Shown: positions 31,066 through 40,688, numbered from the stretch's first letter. The stretch: 64,000 nt of DNA from Pseudomonadota bacterium (GCA_018241685.1 JAFEDJ010000039.1:53493-117492), one strand, 5' to 3'. Program-made: numbers and translations. The notes: a model not told the origin generated them from the letters alone.

Positions 31066-32697
31066 ATGGATACCGTCACTATCTTGCTTTCTTCATTCAT
31101 CCTGTCAGTCACAGGATTGTTCGTTTTCATCTGGTCTTTGCGCAGGAATCTGTTCGAGCGCAACGCCAAAGGCGCCCGCACGATCTTCGCTGCCGGGGAA
31201 ATTGGTCATGTCGAAGATCCGGGCGCCACGCAGGCCGGCATCTCGGCCCTGCAACGCGTGGTGGCCCATGGTGGTGCCGATAACACACAGCCGGATCAGG
31301 GCGCGCTCCGCGCCCGGCTCGAAGCGGATCGCTCGAGCGCCAAACCGGCTTTCATCTTTCTGTGCTGCGCTGTCGTCTGGTTGGTGCTGGCCTCTTTTGC
31401 GGGGCTGACCAGCTCGCTCAAGCTGCACAACCCGGACTGGCTGACCAATACGCCGTGGCTGACCTTCGGTCGAATCCGAACGCTGCACCTCAATGTCGTC
31501 GCCTACGGTTGGGCGCCCATGGCTTCATTCGGCATCGCCATCTGGATGCTGCCGCGCCTTCTCAAAACGAAGCTGGCCGGAGGGCGCTATGCCATGCTCG
31601 GTGCCGTGTTGTGGAACGCGGCCTTGATCGCCGGCCTGGTCTGTATCGGCAACGGCATCAACGACGGCATGGAGTGGCTCGAGATCCCCTGGCAACTGGG
31701 GCTGTTCATCGTGGCCGGCGGCGCGATGATCGGGCTGCCGCTGATCCTGACCCTGCATCGACGCACCGAAAAGCACCTGTACGTGTCGATCTGGTACATG
31801 GGCGCGGCCCTTTTCTGGTTCCCCATCCTGTTCGTCGTCGCCAAGTTTCCGGGGCTGCATTTCGGGGTTGAACAGGCCACCATGAACTGGTGGTTTGGCC
31901 ACAACGTGCTGGGGCTTTTCTATACGCCGATGGCCCTGGCGACCACCTATTACTTTTTGCCGAAGGTGCTCGGCCGTCCCATCCAGTCCTACAACCTCTC
32001 GTTGCTTGGCTTCTGGGCGCTGGCCTTCTTTTACGGCCAGGTCGGCGGCCACCACCTGATCGGCGGCCCGGTGCCGGAATGGATGGTGACGCTGTCGATC
32101 GTCCAGAGCGTGATGATGATCGTGCCGGTGCTGGCCTTCACGACCAATCAGTTCCTGACGCTCCGTGGCGTTCTGGCGGCCATTCCCCACTCCCCCACGC
32201 TGCGCTTCATCGCGCTGGGGGGCTTGATGTACACGCTCAGCTCAATCCAGGGCTCTTTTGAGGCGCTGCGCAGCGTCAACACCATCACGCATTTCACGCA
32301 CTTCACCGTTGCCCATGCCCACCTGGGGCTCTACGGATTCGTGACGATGGTGATGTTCGGCGCGATCTACTTCGTGATGCCGCGCATCATGGCCTGGGAG
32401 TGGCCCTATCCGCGCCTGATTGAATGGCATTTCTGGCTGGTCGTTGTCGGCTTCGCGATCTATTTCGTCGGCCTGACCATCGGCGGCGTCCTGCAAGGTC
32501 TCGCCATGGTCGACGCCACGCGTCCGTTCATGGATTCGGTGACGGTGACCCTGCCCTATCTGGAAGCGCGTTCAGTCGGCGGCGCGCTGATGACGGCCGG
32601 CCATCTGGTGTTTGCCTTCCATTTCGCGGCCATGGCCTTGCGTTATGGCCCCAAACGTACCGGCTCGGTCATTCTCGGCAACCCTTTTGCGGCCTGA
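31066..32697 (+). CDS. ccoN: cbb3-like terminal oxidase subunit I with fused CcoS-like N-terminus
   Basis: A 543-residue heme-copper oxidase subunit. The first ~50 residues (MDTVTILLSSFILSVTGLFVFIWSLRRNLFE) look like CcoS fused in front. About 12-13 helices follow. Conserved histidines are in RTLHLNVVAYGW, WWFGHNVLGLFYTP, GGHHLIGG and FTHFTVAHAHLGLYGF, which are heme and CuB ligand positions of the C-family. It reduces O2 using cytochrome c. It differs in detail from standard CcoN (HNVLG instead of HNAVG), so it may be a paralogue of the main cbb3 enzyme. First gene of a five-gene oxidase operon. Confidence 0.85.
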   Translation: MDTVTILLSSFILSVTGLFVFIWSLRRNLFERNAKGARTIFAAGEIGHVEDPGATQAGISALQRVVAHGGADNTQPDQGALRARLEADRSSAKPAFIFLCCAVVWLVLASFAGLTSSLKLHNPDWLTNTPWLTFGRIRTLHLNVVAYGWAPMASFGIAIWMLPRLLKTKLAGGRYAMLGAVLWNAALIAGLVCIGNGINDGMEWLEIPWQLGLFIVAGGAMIGLPLILTLHRRTEKHLYVSIWYMGAALFWFPILFVVAKFPGLHFGVEQATMNWWFGHNVLGLFYTPMALATTYYFLPKVLGRPIQSYNLSLLGFWALAFFYGQVGGHHLIGGPVPEWMVTLSIVQSVMMIVPVLAFTTNQFLTLRGVLAAIPHSPTLRFIALGGLMYTLSSIQGSFEALRSVNTITHFTHFTVAHAHLGLYGFVTMVMFGAIYFVMPRIMAWEWPYPRLIEWHFWLVVVGFAIYFVGLTIGGVLQGLAMVDATRPFMDSVTVTLPYLEARSVGGALMTAGHLVFAFHFAAMALRYGPKRTGSVILGNPFAA

Positions 32698-32700
32698 ATC

Positions 32701-33291
32701 ATGGAAAACGAATTCAAGCTCATCTCCGGCGCCCTGGTCACCCTCGCCGTTTCCGCCAGCGCCCTGGTCGTTCTGCCCTATTTCCAGCTGCAGTCGGTCC
32801 GGCCTCCCGAAAAGCTGAAGGATTACAGCCCGGACGAAGCTCAGGGGCGTCAGCAATACATCAGCGAAGGCTGCGTGTACTGCCATTCCCAGCAACCGCG
32901 CGATGCCAGCCAGGCTCCGGATGCCAAGCGCGGCTGGGGCAGAGCCCCCGTGCCGGGCGACTACTACTACGACAAGCCCCACCTGCTGGGCACCATGCGT
33001 ACAGGCCCCGATCTGTTCAACATCGGCGCCCGCCAGCCAAGCATCGACTGGCAGCTCGGCCACCTGTACCAGCCGCGCGCCTATACCCCGAACAGCATCA
33101 TGCCGGGCTTCCCCTATCTGTTCGAATTGAAGGCGCAGGCCGCAGAAGGCGACAAGGTGGTGACGCTTCCCCCGGCATTCGCACCGGCCAAGGGTGTGAT
33201 CGTCGCCAAGCCAGAGGCCATCAGGTTGGCCAAGTACCTCCTGTCGCTTGACCACACCTACCCCATTCCAGACGCCGCACAGGCTAAATAG
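32701..33291 (+). CDS. ccoO: cbb3-like oxidase subunit II (CcoO-type monoheme cytochrome c)
   Basis: A 196-residue protein with an N-terminal membrane anchor (LISGALVTLAVSASALVVLPYF). The heme c motif CVYCH follows (YISEGCVYCHSQQPRD), and a methionine ligand candidate is in PNSIMPGFPYLF. This is the CcoO/FixO pattern. It starts three bases after subunit I and passes electrons to its heme b centres. Confidence 0.88.
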   Translation: MENEFKLISGALVTLAVSASALVVLPYFQLQSVRPPEKLKDYSPDEAQGRQQYISEGCVYCHSQQPRDASQAPDAKRGWGRAPVPGDYYYDKPHLLGTMRTGPDLFNIGARQPSIDWQLGHLYQPRAYTPNSIMPGFPYLFELKAQAAEGDKVVTLPPAFAPAKGVIVAKPEAIRLAKYLLSLDHTYPIPDAAQAK

Positions 33292-33303
33292 GAATTCAGA
33301 GCC

Positions 33304-33915
33304 ATGACCTTACATCCAAAACGTGGGCAGGCCATTCATGACGCCCATTTGCGCGAAAACCCCGAACCCCACGAGTCGTCGACGCCGATTCCCGTGCTCC
33401 TGCTGGGCTTGGTCGCCATTTTGCTGGGCTGGGCCGTTTATTACATTGCGACTGCGAATCCACGTACTCCGCCGCAATTTGGCGACCGGCGCACCCTCTC
33501 GGACCTTTCCGCCACTGTAGCGGCCGCACCTGGCGCGGCAGTGGACGGTGCGCAGATCTTTTCAGCGCAGTGCTCAGCCTGTCACCAGGCCACCGGGCAA
33601 GGGATTCCTGGCGTATTCCCCCCGCTGGCCGGGTCGGAATGGGCGACGGGAAAGGAGCGCCTGATCGTGCAAATCCTGCTGCACGGCATCGATGGTCCGA
33701 TAACGGTGAAAGGCGCGAACTATCAGGGTGCGATGCCGAATTTCGGCGAGAAGCTCAACGACGCCGAAATCGCTGCGGTGACGAGCTACGTCCGGAAACA
33801 GTGGGGCAATACGGCCAGCCCGATCAGCCCGGCTACGGTTGCGACCGAGCGTGACGCCACCAAGGCACGCAGCAAGCCCTGGACGGGGGGCGACGAACTG
33901 GCGCAATTCCGCTAG
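33304..33915 (+). CDS. Membrane-anchored cytochrome c (CcoP-like subunit)
   Basis: A 203-residue protein with one membrane helix (PVLLLGLVAILLGWAVYYIA). A single class I cytochrome c domain has CSACH in FSAQCSACHQATGQG and methionine in YQGAMPNFGEKLND. CcoP normally carries two hemes, so this is a shorter functional equivalent. It sits 12 bases after ccoO in the operon. Confidence 0.85.
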   Translation: MTLHPKRGQAIHDAHLRENPEPHESSTPIPVLLLGLVAILLGWAVYYIATANPRTPPQFGDRRTLSDLSATVAAAPGAAVDGAQIFSAQCSACHQATGQGIPGVFPPLAGSEWATGKERLIVQILLHGIDGPITVKGANYQGAMPNFGEKLNDAEIAAVTSYVRKQWGNTASPISPATVATERDATKARSKPWTGGDELAQFR

Positions 33916-33937
33916 CCGGAAGTCGGGACGGGACGAG

Positions 33938-34573
33938 ATGCGGACGCTGCTCGCCGTGCTGTGTGTTGCGCTGGCCGGAGGCTCCGCCCTCGTGCTGACC
34001 ACCGATGGGCTGCGCGCCTTCACCAGTGAAGACGCACGTCGGCTTGAAGTTTCGGAGGCTCCGGTTCAGCTGTCCGTTCTGGAGGTGCTGGGCACGGACG
34101 GCAGGCCGGTGTCCCTGAGCGATCCGGACCGCGTGACCCTTCTCGATTTCGTCTATACCCGTTGTGAAACGGTATGCCGCGCGCTCGGAAGCGAGTTCCA
34201 GCAACTGCAGACCGAAATCCGTGCGCGCGGCTTGCAGGACCGGGTTCGCCTGCTCAGCATCAGCTTCGATCCTGAGCACGACACGCCAGCCGAGCTTGCT
34301 GCCTATGCGCGCCACCAGCGCGCCGACGGCGCCGTGTGGCAATTCGCGGCACTCGCCAATTCCGCGGAGCTGCCAAAGCTGCTCAGCAACTTCGGGATCG
34401 TCGTCATCCCCGATGGGCTGGGCGGTTTTGAGCACAATGCGGCCATACACGTGGTGGACCAGCGGGGCCGCCTGGTGCGGATCATGGATCTCGCCAATCC
34501 GGCCGCAGCGCTGGCGGAGGCGCTTGCGAGGATTGAGGCGGACAACGCGACGAAAGCGCGGGCCGGCTCATGA
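33938..34573 (+). CDS. SCO1/SenC copper chaperone
   Basis: A 211-residue protein with an N-terminal signal/anchor (LLAVLCVALAGGSALVLTT) and a thioredoxin-like fold. The copper-binding CxxxC is in YTRCETVCRALG and the ligand histidine in FEHNAAIHVVDQRG. SCO proteins deliver copper to oxidases. The start at 33938 is used since the upstream frame overlaps the previous gene. It overlaps the next gene by four bases, tying it to the oxidase operon. Confidence 0.86.
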   Translation: MRTLLAVLCVALAGGSALVLTTDGLRAFTSEDARRLEVSEAPVQLSVLEVLGTDGRPVSLSDPDRVTLLDFVYTRCETVCRALGSEFQQLQTEIRARGLQDRVRLLSISFDPEHDTPAELAAYARHQRADGAVWQFAALANSAELPKLLSNFGIVVIPDGLGGFEHNAAIHVVDQRGRLVRIMDLANPAAALAEALARIEADNATKARAGS

Positions 34574-35187
34574 AGAACCGCCGTGGTGCCCTTATCGCCC
34601 TTGGCCTGCTGCTGTTCCTGGCGATGCCCGTGGTGCGCGGCTGGTTCGAGAGCCATATGACGCGGCACATGCTGGTCCAGTTGCCGCTGATCACCGCCAC
34701 GGGATGGTTGCTGGCTGGCGGCCGTGGTGGACCAGCGCGAGCCTCACCTCTCCACGCGTGGAATGCCTACGGCCTCACCGGGCTATTGCTCGGCGTGTTG
34801 GCAACGTCGTTCTGGATGATTCCCCGTGCCATCGATGCCGCGCGTCTCCTGCCTTGGGCGGAGGCCGCCAAGTTCGGCTCGCTGCTCGCCGCCGGCGCCG
34901 CATTTCGATACTCGTGGCCACTGGCCGGTCGCATCGTGCAGGCATTCTTTCTAGGCAACTGGTGCTGGATGGCGGCTGTCGTCGGCCTGCTTTATCAGGA
35001 CGCGCCAACCCGCCTGTGCGCCGTCTATCTGGCTGACGAACAGATCAACGCCGGATTCTGGCTGGTGGTCGCCGCGCTGCTGGCATTTCTCGCGTGGTGT
35101 TTCGATCTTTGGTGGAGCGGGGATTTACGGCGGCTCCTGGGGGACGACCCGGTTCCAATGGGCGCCGCGGATCATGTGAAATCCTAG
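34570..35187 (+). CDS. Oxidase-linked membrane protein (CtaG-like)
   Basis: A 205-residue integral membrane protein with about five helices and the early motif SHMTRHMLVQLPLITATGW, reminiscent of the histidine-rich first helix of CtaG_Cox/caa3 assembly factors. It overlaps the SCO gene (ATGA), so it probably helps assemble or supply copper to the oxidase. The family assignment is tentative. Confidence 0.55.
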   Translation: MKNRRGALIALGLLLFLAMPVVRGWFESHMTRHMLVQLPLITATGWLLAGGRGGPARASPLHAWNAYGLTGLLLGVLATSFWMIPRAIDAARLLPWAEAAKFGSLLAAGAAFRYSWPLAGRIVQAFFLGNWCWMAAVVGLLYQDAPTRLCAVYLADEQINAGFWLVVAALLAFLAWCFDLWWSGDLRRLLGDDPVPMGAADHVKS

Positions 35188-35236
35188 GCGGCGGCGTTTT
35201 AGAATCCGGGGATTCACTCAGCTGCACACGATACGA

Positions 35237-35707
35237 ATGCCGAATTTGGATCCCCGCAACCCCACGAATTCGCCCTCATCGGAAAGCACCTCCGACCTTC
35301 CGGCGACGCTCTCCCAAGAGGACTACCGGCGGCTATCCCATGTCCGCCACCAATTGCGCCGTTTTTTGCGATTCAGTGAAGATATCTGCCATGCGGAAGG
35401 CCTGACGTCCCTGCAGTATCAGCTGCTCTTGCACGTGAAGGCCATGCGCGGAAAAGACTGGGCCAGCGTCGGCGAACTCGCCGAGAAGCTGCAGGCCAAG
35501 CACCACGGCGTTGTGGCCCTGCTGGATCGCTGCGAGAAGCTGGGTCTGATCCAGCGACGCATCAACCAGGAGGACCGGCGTCAGGTGGAAATTCATCTCC
35601 TGCCCGAGGGAGAAAAAGTGCTGGAGCGTCTGGCGGTTCTGCACCAACCCGAATTGCGGATGCTGGAGAACTCATTCAGTCTGCCCCCGGAAAACAGCGG
35701 CACCTAG
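35237..35707 (+). CDS. MarR-family regulator
   Basis: A 156-residue winged-HTH protein: GLTSLQYQLLLHVKAM, recognition region WASVGELAEKLQAKHHGVVALLDRCEKLGLIQRR, wing with NQEDRRQVEIHLLPEGEKVLERL. It is the last gene after the oxidase operon, about 50 bp downstream of the CtaG-like gene. It could regulate the operon in response to an oxidant or other ligand; the ligand is unknown. Confidence 0.85.
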   Translation: MPNLDPRNPTNSPSSESTSDLPATLSQEDYRRLSHVRHQLRRFLRFSEDICHAEGLTSLQYQLLLHVKAMRGKDWASVGELAEKLQAKHHGVVALLDRCEKLGLIQRRINQEDRRQVEIHLLPEGEKVLERLAVLHQPELRMLENSFSLPPENSGT

Positions 35708-35765
35708 CCGATTCGTCGTGTGAGTCTGCGAGCGCCCTCCCGCCATTTCGAACTCGCGCGCCAAA

Positions 35766-38714
35766 TTAGGCCTGGGGGCCGGTCGGTTTGGCGCACCTCC
35801 GCCGGATGACATGCTCGTAATAACGAAAGGCCTCGCGGATCTGCTCTCGCAACTGTGCGTCGTTCCAGGGTTTATGCAGGAACTTGTAGATCGCGCCGCC
35901 ATTGACGGCCTGAGTCACGGAGTCCAGGTCCACGTAGGCGGTCAGCACCATGCGTACGGTGTCCGGATGCAGCTCCTTGACGCGACTAATGAACTCCGTT
36001 CCCGTCATCTGAGGCATGCGCTGGTCGGAAATGATCACCTGAACCCCTTCGGTCGCCAGCAACTCGAGAGCACGGTTGCCGCTTTCAGCGGTCAGGACCC
36101 GGATTCCCTCCCGTTGCAGCAGGCGACGCAACGCGGCCAGAATATCGGGTTCGTCATCGACGAACAGGATGGTTCGGCCTTCGGGGCGGTTCGACACGGA
36201 ACGCAACGGCAGCCTTTTTCCGTCACGAATCAGCGCGCTGAAATCCGCGGCCGGCAATGGTGGGGAGAAATAGTAGCCCTGCATCTCATCGCAATCGCGC
36301 GTTCTTAAATAGTTCGCTTGCGCTTCAGTCTCAACGCCCTCCGCCACGACTTTCAGATGCATGCGGTGGGCAAGGTCGATGATGGACAGGGCGATCATCG
36401 CAGCCCGTGGTTCCGTGACAATATCGCGCACGAATGACTGGTCGATCTTGAGGGTATCGATGGGAAAGCGGCTCAAATAGGTAAAGCTCGAATAGCCAGT
36501 GCCGAAGTCGTCAAGCGAGAGCTGGACGCCGATCCGCTTGAGACCTGCCAGAACGGCGACCGCCGCTTCCGGATCCGCCATCAGCGCGCTCTCCGTCAGC
36601 TCCAGTTCCAGGCTGCTTGCGGGCACAGCATGGCGTGCCAAGGCTTGCGTGACGACCTTGGCAAGATCGCTGGCATGAAACTGGCGTGCGGAAACATTGA
36701 CGGCCAGCCGCAAGTCACGGAATCCGGCGTCCCGCCAGAGTTTGATCTGACGACATGCCGCATCGATGACCCAGTTTCCGATTTGAATGATCAATCCACT
36801 TCGTTCGGCCTGGGAGATGAAGTCGGCCGGCGGTACGAGGTCGCGCCCCTCAGGCTGCCATCTGATCAGAGCTTCCGCCCCGTAGACCCGCCCCGTCCGG
36901 AGATCGGCTTTGGGCTGAAAATACAGAACGAATTCATTACGCTCCACTGCACGGCGCAGAGCCACTTCGAGTTCAAGTTGCGCGATTGCCCGAGTGTTCA
37001 TGTCGGCCGTGTAGAAACAGAAACGGTTACGGCCTTGCTCCTTGGCTTGATACATGGCGGCATCGGCATCCCGGATCAGATCGGCAGCCGTTCGAGCATC
37101 GTCCGGGTAGATGCTGATTCCGATACTGGCTCCGACATACAGCTCGCTCCCCCCGGAGAGCGGAAATGGCGCGGCCAGTTGGGCGAGCAGGTCGAGCGCA
37201 ATGCGGGCCGCCGCCTCGGAATCGAGAACTGGATCGAGAACGAGCACAAACTCATCCCCGCCGAAACGGGCCAGCGTATCTTCGCCACGTACCCGCCCAC
37301 GCAATCGCTGGGTGACGTCGATCAGCAGTTGATCCCCCACGGCGTGGCCCCGACTGTCATTGATGGTTTTGAAATGGTCGAGATCAATGAACAACACGGC
37401 CAATTGCGTACCTGTCCGACAGGCACGTGCAATGCCTTGATCGATACGGTCGCTCAGCAACAGGCGGTTCGGCAGGTCCGTGAGCGGGTCGTGGTTAGCC
37501 AGAAACTCGAGACGTTCCTCGTATCGCCTGATTGACGTGATGTCGGAGAAGACGCCGACATAGTGCAGGGTGTTTCCGCCTTGATCCTTAACCGCATTGA
37601 TATGCATCCGCGCCGGATAAAGCTCTCCGTTCTTGCGACGGTTCCAGAGCTCCCCTTGCCATGAGCCGGTCTGTTTCAGCGCGTCCCACATGCCCCGGAA
37701 AAAGCTCGCATCGTGGCGCGCCGACCTCGAGACGTTGGCGTTCCTGCCGATCACCTCCGCTTCCTCGAACCCGGTGATGCGGCAGAAGGCGGCGTTGACC
37801 GCAGTGATGCGTGCACTGGCATCGGTCACGACGATCCCCTCCATCGTGCTGTCGAAGACGGTGGCGGCCTGGCGCAACCGATCTTCTGCAGCCCGGCGTT
37901 CCGTATAGTCCGAGAGGAGACTGAGGAAAAAGGCTTGCCCGCCAATTTCAATGGGGCGGATCGACACCAGGAACACACCCCGCTCGCCGTTCTTTTTCAG
38001 AAAAGCGCCCTCGTAGTGCTTCAGGCAGCCATCCTTTGCCAGGATGGCGGTCATTCGGCCACGTTCCTCGGGATCTGCAAACATATGCAATTCAGTGGAA
38101 TTCCGACCGATCACCTCCTCTTTCCAATAGCCGAAAATGTCCAGAAAGCTCGGGTTGGCATCCACGATCTCTCCCGTATCGCGCTTGCTGATCACGATGC
38201 CGACCGGGCTAGCCTGAAAAACCGTCGCGAACTGCTCCTCGCTGCTGCGCAGTGCCAACTCTGCGAGCTTGCGTTCAGTAATGACGTCGAAAACGGCCAC
38301 GAAGTGTTCGGATTTGGGACTATAGACCGATATCTCGAACCACATCTGGAGGGCTTCGACGTAGGTCTCGAAGGTCTCGGGAGGCCCGCCACGCGCAACG
38401 CGGCCATAGATTGCGAACAGTTCCGGATCGGCCTCCCGGATGCCGGGGACGACCTCGCTCACCCGGCGGCCCTCGACGTTCCTCAGGCCCGTCTGTGCAC
38501 CGAAGGCGTCGTTGACACTCAGATAGATGAAATCGACCGGTTGATCTCCCTCATACAGCATCCGGCAGTACGCCAGGCCATTGAGCATGTGATCGAACAA
38601 GGCGGTGTGGAGCGGCTCGAATGCCGACGGTGCCTTATTGGCCTCCCGTGTCGAGCAGGGCAACAAAGAAGGAACTGCGTGCGCAGGCACCGGGGCAGAG
38701 TCTTCGATAGACAT
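35766..38714 (-). CDS. PAS-GGDEF-EAL protein with C-terminal receiver
   Basis: A 982-residue c-di-GMP signalling protein. Three PAS-like segments (about residues 35-150, 155-285 and 285-405) lead to a GGDEF domain with an intact RFGGDEF near 485 and an EAL domain with EALIRW near 614 and DDFGTGYSSF. It ends in a receiver (LFVDDEPDILAALRRLL, aspartate in VIISDQRMPQMTG near 894). Both cyclase and phosphodiesterase motifs look intact. A receiver at the C-terminus of such a protein is an uncommon order. It is convergent with the MarR gene and has no partner kinase adjacent. Confidence 0.9.
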   Translation of the reverse strand: MSIEDSAPVPAHAVPSLLPCSTREANKAPSAFEPLHTALFDHMLNGLAYCRMLYEGDQPVDFIYLSVNDAFGAQTGLRNVEGRRVSEVVPGIREADPELFAIYGRVARGGPPETFETYVEALQMWFEISVYSPKSEHFVAVFDVITERKLAELALRSSEEQFATVFQASPVGIVISKRDTGEIVDANPSFLDIFGYWKEEVIGRNSTELHMFADPEERGRMTAILAKDGCLKHYEGAFLKKNGERGVFLVSIRPIEIGGQAFFLSLLSDYTERRAAEDRLRQAATVFDSTMEGIVVTDASARITAVNAAFCRITGFEEAEVIGRNANVSRSARHDASFFRGMWDALKQTGSWQGELWNRRKNGELYPARMHINAVKDQGGNTLHYVGVFSDITSIRRYEERLEFLANHDPLTDLPNRLLLSDRIDQGIARACRTGTQLAVLFIDLDHFKTINDSRGHAVGDQLLIDVTQRLRGRVRGEDTLARFGGDEFVLVLDPVLDSEAAARIALDLLAQLAAPFPLSGGSELYVGASIGISIYPDDARTAADLIRDADAAMYQAKEQGRNRFCFYTADMNTRAIAQLELEVALRRAVERNEFVLYFQPKADLRTGRVYGAEALIRWQPEGRDLVPPADFISQAERSGLIIQIGNWVIDAACRQIKLWRDAGFRDLRLAVNVSARQFHASDLAKVVTQALARHAVPASSLELELTESALMADPEAAVAVLAGLKRIGVQLSLDDFGTGYSSFTYLSRFPIDTLKIDQSFVRDIVTEPRAAMIALSIIDLAHRMHLKVVAEGVETEAQANYLRTRDCDEMQGYYFSPPLPAADFSALIRDGKRLPLRSVSNRPEGRTILFVDDEPDILAALRRLLQREGIRVLTAESGNRALELLATEGVQVIISDQRMPQMTGTEFISRVKELHPDTVRMVLTAYVDLDSVTQAVNGGAIYKFLHKPWNDAQLREQIREAFRYYEHVIRRRCAKPTGPQA

Positions 38715-38931
38715 CAGTCTTTAGCTTTCGAGGAACAGATCGCTTGGACACCCTCTTGGAATTTATCCTGGGCATCCAATCGGCGATACTCCACTCACTA
38801 TAGCGTATGTCCTCTTGCGGGAACCCTTCGTAATCTCCGTGGAAAAGGGAACGCAATTTCGCTTTGCCTCAGTCATTTACGGCACCGCCACCACGGGCGG
38901 TGCATTCGCAAGACGATGCCCGTACTGGCGA

Positions 38932-39348
38932 TCAGCCAAAGAGCTTGCCCTTCAGCAGTTCGATGCCCTCTGCCATCAGGTCGTTGCTCTCGGGAAGGGC
39001 GCCATTGGGGGTCAGCTTGTCCACGATCTGCGGGAGCAGTTCGGCGAGTTGCCCGGAAACCTGCTCGCTGCTGAGGCCGAATTGGCCGGCGAGGTTTTGC
39101 AGAATGCCGCTGCTGCCGAGCACGCTCTGGATCTGTTCGGCAGAGATCGGCAGGTTCTGGCCCGTCGACACCCAGGACTTGGCGATCTCGCCGAGGCCAC
39201 CGTTCTGGAAGGCCTGGACAAGGCCGGCCAGGCCGCCGGTCTGCGGGTCGTTGATGAGTTGCATCATGCCGGCGAGCAGCGGATTGGCCGCGCCATCGGT
39301 AGTTTGGCCAGACATGACAGCCCCTACGACTTGATCGAACAGACCCAT
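38932..39348 (-). CDS. YidB-like (DUF937) protein
   Basis: A 138-residue protein beginning MGLFDQVVGAVMSGQ with glycine/leucine-rich helices (GGLAGLVQAFQNGGLGEIAKSWVSTGQN, then ISAEQIQSVLGSSGILQNLAGQFGLS). This is the YidB/DUF937 pattern. Function unknown. It is a single gene; the 217 bases between it and the c-di-GMP protein hold no gene. Confidence 0.82.
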   Translation of the reverse strand: MGLFDQVVGAVMSGQTTDGAANPLLAGMMQLINDPQTGGLAGLVQAFQNGGLGEIAKSWVSTGQNLPISAEQIQSVLGSSGILQNLAGQFGLSSEQVSGQLAELLPQIVDKLTPNGALPESNDLMAEGIELLKGKLFG

Positions 39349-39567
39349 GATTGCTCCTTTCACTGAGCGTGTGAATTCAGATGAGGCGTCACGGCATTTG
39401 CGACGCCTGCACCAAGCATACACGGGAAAGAAGATCCCACTCGTCGACAGGGCGAAGCGTCGATAACGACCCAGCGCAGCAAGCCATGGCACGGCACGGC
39501 GCGTTGGTGGGGGCGCCATTTGCAGTGGCGACTGGCAAAATCAGCTGCCCCCCACCGCCTTCCGAAC

Positions 39568-39819
39568 CTACTTCTTCATTTCGTCCTTGCCCATCGCATC
39601 TTTGGCCATGCCATCTTTCTTCATGGCGTCCTTCTTCATGCCCTCCTTGGCCATATGGTCCTTGGCCATGTGATCCTTGGCCTTCATGTCTTTTTTCATG
39701 CCGTCCTTGGCCATGCTGTCGGTGGCCATTGCGTCCTTCTTCATCATGTCGTCGGCAAAAGCGGTGCTGCCGGCAAGCATCAAACATGCGGCGAAAATGC
39801 TGGAGATGATCGTTTTCAT
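39568..39819 (-). CDS. Secreted pentapeptide MXKDX repeat protein
   Basis: An 83-residue protein with a signal peptide (TIISSIFAACLMLAGSTAFA|DD) and then about ten tandem MxKDx pentapeptides (MAKDG, MKKDM, MAKDH and variants). The ATG at 39819 follows GGAG. Methionine/lysine/aspartate repeats of this kind are periplasmic and of unknown function. The methionines could bind metal or act as oxidation sinks. It follows the sulfoxide-reductase-like gene on the same strand by about 70 bp, suggesting a common oxidative-stress context. Confidence 0.82.
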   Translation of the reverse strand: MKTIISSIFAACLMLAGSTAFADDMMKKDAMATDSMAKDGMKKDMKAKDHMAKDHMAKEGMKKDAMKKDGMAKDAMGKDEMKK

Positions 39820-39889
39820 GGCGGACTCCATTGAGGTGATGAATGAACGGCAGAAGTGCCGGGTATTCAGGGCAATTGAACGGGATTGC

Positions 39890-40678
39890 TCAACTGCCGC
39901 CGAACCAGTTGTACCCCTGATCTTCCCAATAGCCTCCGGGGTAGGTGTTGGTGACGAAAATGGCCTGGATGTATTTCGGGTTCTTGTAGCCGAGTTTGGT
40001 CGGCATGCGCAGCTTCATTGGAAAACCGTAGCGCGGCGGTAGCGGTTGGCCGTCGTAGGTCAAGGTCAGCAGCGTTTGCGGGTGCAGCGCTGTCGGCATG
40101 TCGATACTGGTGTAATAGTCATCGACGCATTTGAAACCGACGTACTTGGCGCTGAGGTCCGCGCCGACCCTGCGCAGGAAGCTGGCAAACGGCACGCCGC
40201 CCCATTTGCCGATGGCGCTCCAGCCTTCGACGCAGATATGGCGGGTGATCTGGTCGGCCTGTGGCATGGCCCGCAGCTCGGCCAGCGTCCAGGCACGCTT
40301 GTCGGCGACGAGGCCGGTGACTTCCAGGCGATAAGCCGCTTCGTCCACTTCCCGGATCTCGTCCTCGTCGTAGTAGGCATTGAAGGGAAAAGGCCGGGTG
40401 ATCATCGAATCCGGATAGGTCGGGGCCAGCCGCTGGGGGTCGAAGAGCCAGGCCTGGGCTTTGTCATTGAAGCGCGACACTTTCATCAGCGCCTCTTCGA
40501 CGCTGCTCTCATCGACAATCGAACAGCCGCTGAGCAGCGAAAGCCCACCGAGGCTCAGGGAGCGTTGCAGGAATGCACGCCGGGTCGGTTGTTCGAGATG
40601 ACGCCCCATGTCCTTCAGTGCGTCCTCGAGCAGGCGCTCACCATTGACGATGAGCTGGCGGGAAGCGTTCTTGCGCAT
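39890..40678 (-). CDS. Molybdopterin-dependent oxidoreductase (MsrP/YedY-like)
   Basis: A 262-residue sulfite-oxidase-fold molybdoenzyme. A twin-arginine signal (TRRAFLQRSLSLGGLSLLSGC, with lipobox-like LSGC) starts near residue 33, and the Moco-ligand cysteine is in RHICVEGWSAIG. MsrP-type enzymes repair oxidised periplasmic methionine or act on related substrates. It forms a unit with the cytochrome b561 gene upstream. The long N-terminal extension before the Tat motif (32 residues) is unusual; a later start is possible. Confidence 0.8.
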   Translation of the reverse strand: MRKNASRQLIVNGERLLEDALKDMGRHLEQPTRRAFLQRSLSLGGLSLLSGCSIVDESSVEEALMKVSRFNDKAQAWLFDPQRLAPTYPDSMITRPFPFNAYYDEDEIREVDEAAYRLEVTGLVADKRAWTLAELRAMPQADQITRHICVEGWSAIGKWGGVPFASFLRRVGADLSAKYVGFKCVDDYYTSIDMPTALHPQTLLTLTYDGQPLPPRYGFPMKLRMPTKLGYKNPKYIQAIFVTNTYPGGYWEDQGYNWFGGS

Positions 40679-40688
40679 GTCACTCTCC

